From Thalassiosira profunda (Eukaryota; Bacillariophyta; Thalassiosirophyceae; Thalassiosirales; Thalassiosiraceae), in the NCBI GenBank assembly GCA_036939355.1, contig JALLAP010000589.1, positions 1 to 22,556 on the forward strand: 22,556 nucleotides of DNA, in the 5' to 3' direction. Below the pieces are notes generated by a model. The model was not told the DNA's origin. It worked only from the letters and a program-made list of their open reading frames with translations, and did not search any database. Every line of letters starts with the position of its first letter. Positions within the stretch are counted from its first letter, which is position 1. The translations under genes and the position numbers were made by a program. Positions 18,501 through 22,556 of the stretch are shown piece after piece.

Positions 18501-19087
18501 GAGTCATCGCGGCCACAAAGAGACTTACAGGCAACCCAAGTATCTTCGACACGTTTCAAATTATCGGCGTCATTCCTCAAAGATACTTGTATGGATTCGC
18601 AGGACACATCAATTCCAATGTCCTCCAGAGTCTCATCGGAGTCCTTCGATACTCCTATCTCAGTTCCATTGTGGATAAAAACCAGCTCGTCCAACTCCAC
18701 CTCCCTCGATTCGGCATAGTCTTTGAACGCCCTAAAAATCTTCTCCCTCAATTTCACGCGGACTACTACTGCCCCATCACCGTCGGGGGCTCTCTTTCGA
18801 TGCCGAGAGAGGTCTCCAATTTCCATGAAATTCACATCGACAGTGGCAGGCGTGGTTAGGAATTGTATACATAACCCCTCGTCTTCGATGTCGCAATCCG
18901 ACAGGGTGGCGCTGTCGTCCGCGAGCGTGCAATTGTCGAAGGACAAAAGCAGCTCGTCGGGTTTGTGTCCATAGCGGCCGGCTATCTGCGCCTTCACGCT
19001 TTGGACGGTGTCGGACGGATCCAAATCGAGGGTTGACCTATCGCGGGGGGTCGTATCGCCGCCGAGCCGTTCGACGTCAATTTTCAT
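12506..19087 (-). CDS. Ubl-Ubl-CW-SUMOlike-MYND-IQ-MLLE-TRANK1-like SF1 helicase fusion protein
   Basis: Fourteen exons, high to low: 19087-18529, 18454-18364, 18290-17706, 17629-17316, 17245-16633, 16498-15352, 15267-15245, 15164-15096, 15003-14092, 14007-13929, 13862-13823, 13743-13664, 13597-13134, 13048-12506. All introns are GT-AG, 66-134 nt. Exons total 5,519 nt, one short of a multiple of three because of a missing base at 18045-18047; allowing for it gives 1,839 residues. Domains: Ubl 1-76; Ubl/SUMO-like 81-171; CW finger 184-229 (C187, C190, C214, C226; W184, W193, W212); SUMO-like 285-365; MYND finger 498-535 (C498, C501, C510, C513, C519, C523, H531, C535); basic W-centred repeats 726-797; IQ motif 803-813; Gly/Pro linker 898-950; MLLE 951-1020; UvrD/Rep helicase from about 1045 with Walker A G-R-S-G-T-G-K-T (1229-1236), D-E-V-Q-D (1438-1442), G-D-P-A-Q, N-F-R-S-H, K-G-L-E-F and Y-T-A-I-T-R (1650-1655). 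The helicase most resembles TRANK1. Likely a nuclear or RNA-linked ATPase; substrate unknown. The 17705-17630 intron uses a weaker AAG acceptor. Confidence 0.85.
15245..15267 (-). other. 23-nt microexon of the helicase gene
   Basis: Lies between introns 15268-15351 and 15165-15244. It encodes E-V-Y-L-E-Q-K plus two bases completing the preceding Tyr. It restores the frame between a phase-1 donor and a phase-0 acceptor, and the joined peptide matches the TRANK1-type strand before the R-I-L-W-T motif. Confidence 0.75.
18045..18047 (-). other. Apparent one-base deletion (frameshift) in the third Ubl domain
   Basis: Read on the minus strand, the first part of the SUMO-like domain ([12 protein letters not shown]) and the second part ([13 protein letters not shown]) lie in different frames, with no room for an intron. 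The change falls at a run of three C on the + strand. One extra base there makes the whole 14-exon CDS divisible by three. It is a sequencing error or a true mutation. Confidence 0.7.
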
Positions 19088-19633
19088 ATTGAACTAACTG
19101 GATACGGACATGCCACCTTCATGTGTTACGATTTGCATTTGCAAGACCTAGAGACGAGCGCTCAACAAGCTCCGCTGTGCCCAGCCCAGCCCACTCAGAC
19201 TTGCAATTGCGACGGCGAACAGCCGCAACATTGACATGGTCCATCCACTCCGCGGCTCGGCGCGTTCGGCGTTATGTGTTTGGAGGTTGAGCGAGGAGAG
19301 GAGGACGGATGGATAGACGGATACAACAAAGCTCAGAAATAGACCCGCCCCTGCCCCCCGCGCGGCTCAGCCCTGTCGGTGACGAGGGGCCGCTCCACAA
19401 CCCGGGGGCCGATCGTGCCACCGACCCTGCCCTGCCTCCTGGCCAGTGCTGGCTGCCCGTGGCCGACTCAATAGATTGGCGGCGGAGAGTCTGGCGCGTC
19501 CAGTATCGAACGGTGGGAGGATAGGCGAGAGTCCGTTCGCCTCGCCAGGTATCGCCCCTCGGCTCCGATAAGAAGCAGCGGAGGACGGGGCGTGCAATCG
19601 CTTCCAGCTCTCGCATCGTTGCAATCGGCCAAC
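19088..19633. promoter_or_regulatory. Divergent promoter region between helicase and repeat-protein genes
   Basis: 546 bp between two divergent starts. No gene, RNA or clear motif is recognised. The middle (about 19330-19570) is G/C-rich with C runs. Both genes start at ATGs whose downstream splicing is supported, so this interval must hold both promoters. Confidence 0.5.
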
Positions 19634-21319
19634 ATGAGTTGCAAGGTACGAAGTGGGGTGTGTTGCAATCAGCTTGCTCACAAGATGTGTGCTCGCGATC
19701 GTTGTCTCACTCGATAAGCCCTCTCGTGTCCACATCGCAGTGGCTCTTCCTCCTCGCCCTCCAGACCCTCCTGTCGACAGCGACGGGCCAGGCCATCGAG
19801 GCCGTGCCCCTCCAATTCATCGTAGAGGGCCTGCCGGACGTCTTTCAGATTACTACCTTCAACGAGGAGATGACCAAGGTGCTCGGCCGCATCCTCAATC
19901 CGTTGGGGCGGAAGATCGGGATGACGCTGACGTCGATCGAGAGGGAGATAGGCGGGAGACGGTTGAAGGGGAGACATGGCCGGGCGCTGGCGAGGGAGGT
20001 GGCGTTCGAGTACAACGTCAACGTTTTGAGAGACGAGGGCAAAGATTGGGGAGCGCTCATCATCGAGGAGCTGCGAGAAACGTACGAGGACGTTCTTGCT
20101 GAGGTGCGGTCGTACACCGACACGGCATACATCAATGGGGGAGACATCGAGTTGAATTGGTGCGCAAAGCAGGACGACGGCTTTACTCTCTGCGTGAGAG
20201 AGATCATCGACGACGGTCCGACAGATTCCAACCCGTTTCCCGAGTTGGAGGTCATCCCAATGAAAATCGACATCACGGGCCTGCCCGACGACGNCAGATT
20301 CCAACCCGTTTCCCGAGTTGGAGGTCATCCCAATGAAAATCGACATCACGGGCCTGCCCGACGACGTTCGAGTGGAGTTGCTCGAACAGGAAATGCTGTC
20401 CGTCCTGCAGCAAGCCATGGATCGGGTGGGAGAGACGACGCCCGGACTGACAATTGTGAGGGTGGAAACGAACGATCCGGAGCAGGAACCGCTCCGTCGC
20501 GCTCTCTTGAGGGACGAAACGCTGTACTTCAACATCAATGTGCTCAAGAGCGAGGACGGAGAATCATGGAGGCCACTCATTTACAACAAATTGCAAGAGG
20601 CGTTCGACGATGTGCTTGGAGAAATATTGTGAGTGTACCTACCGTACATTGAATGTTGGATTTGTTGATACTGTTACGTTCTGCTGACACGGCACTTTCG
20701 TTACAGCTCACTTGGTGGCACGAGGTACATAAATAAGGGCGTTGGGCTGAGCTGGTGCATCTTTGGTGACGGCGAGTTTGATCTTTGTGTGAGACAGCAG
20801 GCCGCCCCAACCGATACAACAACAACAACTGGAGCTACGCCTAGACCAACAGGACAGCCAGTCAGCATCCCCGTCAGCGTTCCAGCTGTCGCTGAGCCCT
20901 CTGCTTTGATTTCGAGGAGCCCGACGCTCAGACCAGCATCCGCAGCGCCATCGGTGATTCTGTCACCTACTCAGCCCACGGAAGAAGTGCCGTCAACAAG
21001 CGCGCCAAGCGCAAACCCAACAGACCCGCCCAGCTTGCAGAGGTTCATCACAGACAATCCAACAACTCTGCAGCCCTCCAGCAGCCCGGTAACCGCCAGT
21101 CCTTCGAAGCAGCCGACGACCGATCCGGCTACGGCAGCGCCCACAAACCGTCCGGTGATTGAAATGCAGCTGTCTGCATCGCCCAGCGGTGGAAACGATC
21201 CAGTCGACGAGATAGGGCTCCGCGATGCGCCTTCCAGTGGTGCGAACGGCAGTTTCGGCCGGGCGTTGTCGTTGGGTCTTGCGGCTGCTCTTTCCTACGC
21301 CGCCCTGTGTCATTGGTGA
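19634..21319 (+). CDS. Secreted two-repeat protein with a PT-rich stalk
   Basis: Three exons: 19634-19645 (12 coding nt), 19741-20628 and 20707-21319; introns of 95 nt (19646-19740) and 78 nt (20629-20706), both GT-AG. The signal peptide exists only after splicing: M-S-C-K joined to W-L-F-L-L-A-L-Q-T-L-L-S-T-A-T-G-Q-A. Exon 2 holds a 73-base assembly duplication (see 20222-20366); removing it gives 1,440 nt, 479 residues. Two similar repeats, about 26-157 and 174-305, each contain V-N-V-L or I-N-V-L, a D-V-L-x-E-I/V motif, Y-I-N-x-G and a final W-C-x9-C-V-R (C145/C155, C293/C303), suggesting one disulphide per repeat. A Pro/Thr/Ser stalk of about 130 residues with P-T-N-R-P-type motifs follows, then a hydrophobic end (A-L-S-L-G-L-A-A-A-L-S-Y-A-A-L), consistent with a GPI or membrane anchor. 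The family is not recognised; a cell-surface or cell-wall role is likely. Confidence 0.8.
20222..20366 (+). repeat. Perfect 72-bp direct repeat flanking an N (assembly artefact)
   Basis: 20222-20293 and 20295-20366 are identical and separated only by the N at 20294. Collapsing one copy plus the N removes 73 bases and joins the upstream and downstream reading frames exactly. This is the signature of two overlapping contigs joined without merging. Confidence 0.95.
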
Positions 21320-21726
21320 GCGTCGCGGAAAGAATCGGCGCGCTGCATCTATTGGAACTATTCTTTGTCAATGCATACTGTTTGTTAAGTTCATAAAAGC
21401 TGGCTCAAACGCTTGCAATTGCCCCACCTGGACTCCTCTTCCTCCCCCACACTGGGAGCGGAGCAGAGTCAAAATCTTCTTCTGTGGTGTAGAAGAACGC
21501 AAATTGACCATTCAGACTTGTTGGCCGATTTCATTGCATTTGCTCAAGAGCAGTCGACGATGACAGGGATTGCTACGTAGCATTTTAATCACGTGCATCT
21601 CATCGACTGCCCACCCTCATCCCTCGTTGAAGTACAACGCCTTGTACGGCTCCGTCAGGTACGGCGAGTCCCCGCCCGGGGCCGTGCGGGAGACGGTCGC
21701 CTCCAGCACCGACGTGGACGACATGG
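21320..21726. other. Convergent intergenic region, possibly including a displaced 3' coding end
   Basis: The + gene ends at 21319 and the next minus-strand frame stops at 21727. From 21320 to about 21616 nothing is recognised. From 21617 to 21726 the minus strand stays open in another frame and reads T-M-S-S-T-S-V-L-E-A ... P-Y-L-T-E-P-Y-K-A-L-Y-F-N-E-G, which looks like the real end of the upstream protein. Confidence 0.5.
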
Positions 21727-22545
21727 TCAGAGGTCGGTCCACCGCTCCGCCAACGGAAACGTCGCAATGTGAAATCCCTCCGCCATAGGCGACAAGGCAT
21801 CCAGCTCGGCCGCGAAGGACGCCGCCCGCTCCATCGCCCCCCGGGCCGGCGTGCTGGGAAACAAAGTCTCGTGCTCGTCTCCGTTTAATATGAATCCCTC
21901 GACGTGAAACATACGCTCCAACGCAATGTCGAGGGTGGTCCACTGCCGCGCGAGGGGCTGGCTGTGCATCCCGTAATTCCTCCACAATACTATCTCCTCG
22001 TCTCCATCAGCTGTTTTTGTTTGGGGCGCCCTAACGTCCAGCCCTGCCGACGCATAAGATAACCTCCCTCCTCGGAATAGGACGTTGATCGCCGGGCGGA
22101 CCTGCAGCGCAGGAAGATCGGCCGGCCACCACAACTCTGACGTTGAGGTCGGATCGACCCACCCCTCGTCCAGATTAGACAGACCGGCGCCCTCTATTGG
22201 CGTTGGGCCACCAGCGTCTGCGCCATCAAATCCATCTACAACCCACCGACGGAAGGTGCGGACGTATTGCGGCGGGAGAGACTCGATCTGTCCGCCAGGC
22301 AACCCAACGATTTTGAGGCCGCCCGCCGGGGCAACGGAGAGGGCGTGGGACGGGCGGACGACGGCGGCGAGGAGGAGAAGGGCCGCGGGGGCCGGGAGGC
22401 CGCTCGTTCGCTTCTTCACCGTCGAAGAATCCCCCTGGCGAGATGCCACGAGCATTTCCCGCTCCTCCCCCTGCAGCAGATTCTGCTCCAAAGGCTCCGG
22501 GTCCAAGCCGTCCACGGCCATTCCATTTCCCGTCTCGACGTCCAT
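21727..22545 (-). CDS. Unrecognised protein with an internal or N-terminal signal-like segment; C-terminus probably frameshifted
   Basis: A 272-residue frame from the ATG at 22545; the frame stays open to the window edge, so the true start may lie outside. Alternative starts are 22521 and 22455. The last would place a hydrophobic stretch (A-L-L-L-L-A-A-V-V) about 20 residues in, followed by S-H-A-L-S-V-A-P, a signal-peptide-like cleavage region that could also be a plastid leader. The remainder is soluble, with no family I recognise; notable are the motifs R-R-W-V-V-D-G-F and E-L-W-W-P-A-D-L-P. The frame stops at 21727 after E-R-W-T-D-L, yet the neighbouring frame continues as plausible protein to 21617. 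A one-base loss near 21727-21733 is suspected. It converges on the two-repeat protein gene. Confidence 0.6.
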   Translation of the reverse strand: MDVETGNGMAVDGLDPEPLEQNLLQGEEREMLVASRQGDSSTVKKRTSGLPAPAALLLLAAVVRPSHALSVAPAGGLKIVGLPGGQIESLPPQYVRTFRRWVVDGFDGADAGGPTPIEGAGLSNLDEGWVDPTSTSELWWPADLPALQVRPAINVLFRGGRLSYASAGLDVRAPQTKTADGDEEIVLWRNYGMHSQPLARQWTTLDIALERMFHVEGFILNGDEHETLFPSTPARGAMERAASFAAELDALSPMAEGFHIATFPLAERWTDL

Positions 22546-22556
22546 GCCCCCCAGGG

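Noticed and set aside
1..22556. Prokaryotic operon, CRISPR array, tRNA or rRNA genes
   Set aside because: Spliced genes, eukaryotic domains and plastid targeting signals rule out a bacterial locus. No spaced short repeats and no tRNA- or rRNA-like stretches were seen by eye.

Overview
The window is nuclear DNA from a photosynthetic eukaryote with a complex red-lineage plastid, most likely a stramenopile alga and probably a diatom. I infer this from four things: short GT-AG introns (66-134 nt); two plastid preproteins with a signal peptide, an A-F-x-P cleavage motif and then a second twin-arginine lumen signal; Pro/Thr/Ser-rich 'PTxxPS' stalks on predicted cell-surface proteins; and the dense, alternately oriented gene layout. 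The genus cannot be named from this sequence.

Layout. 1-996 (+) is the 3' part of a serpin with an inhibitory-type hinge, a Ser/Thr/Pro stalk and a hydrophobic C-terminal tail. 1159-2640 (-) is an unrecognised multi-pass membrane protein. 3016-4038 (-) is a thylakoid-lumen PDZ-like + FKBP immunophilin, and 4382-5917 (+) is a two-exon LOG-family (Rossmann, PGGxGT) protein; these two share a bidirectional promoter. The set then repeats: after a single N at 6181 come the first 55 bp of the membrane-protein gene (6182-6236), a second FKBP (6607-7620) and a second LOG gene (7934-9477). This is a tandem duplication of about 3.5 kb, or two haplotypes placed end to end. 10266-12083 (+) is a two-exon secreted Ddi1-like retropepsin with histidine-rich and acidic inserts. 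12506-19087 (-) is a 14-exon gene for a protein of about 1,839 residues. 19634-21319 (+) is a three-exon secreted protein with two internal repeats and a PT-rich stalk. 21727-22545 (-) is an unrecognised, possibly secreted or plastid protein whose reading frame looks broken near its end.

The most unusual object is the 14-exon gene. Reconstructing every splice junction by hand gives this domain order: ubiquitin-like, second ubiquitin/SUMO-like, CW zinc finger, third SUMO-like, MYND zinc finger, tandem basic W-centred repeats plus an IQ motif, a PABP-type linker and MLLE domain, then a TRANK1-like UvrD/Rep superfamily-1 helicase. It combines a histone-reader finger, ubiquitin-like folds, a poly(A)-binding-protein peptide-binding domain and a helicase in one chain. 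One base appears to be missing within its third Ubl domain (18045-18047).

Assembly caution. Both N characters mark contig joins. The N at 20294 separates two perfect copies of the same 72 bp and is an unmerged overlap, not biology. The N at 6181 lies at the duplication junction, so the tandem duplication itself needs independent proof.
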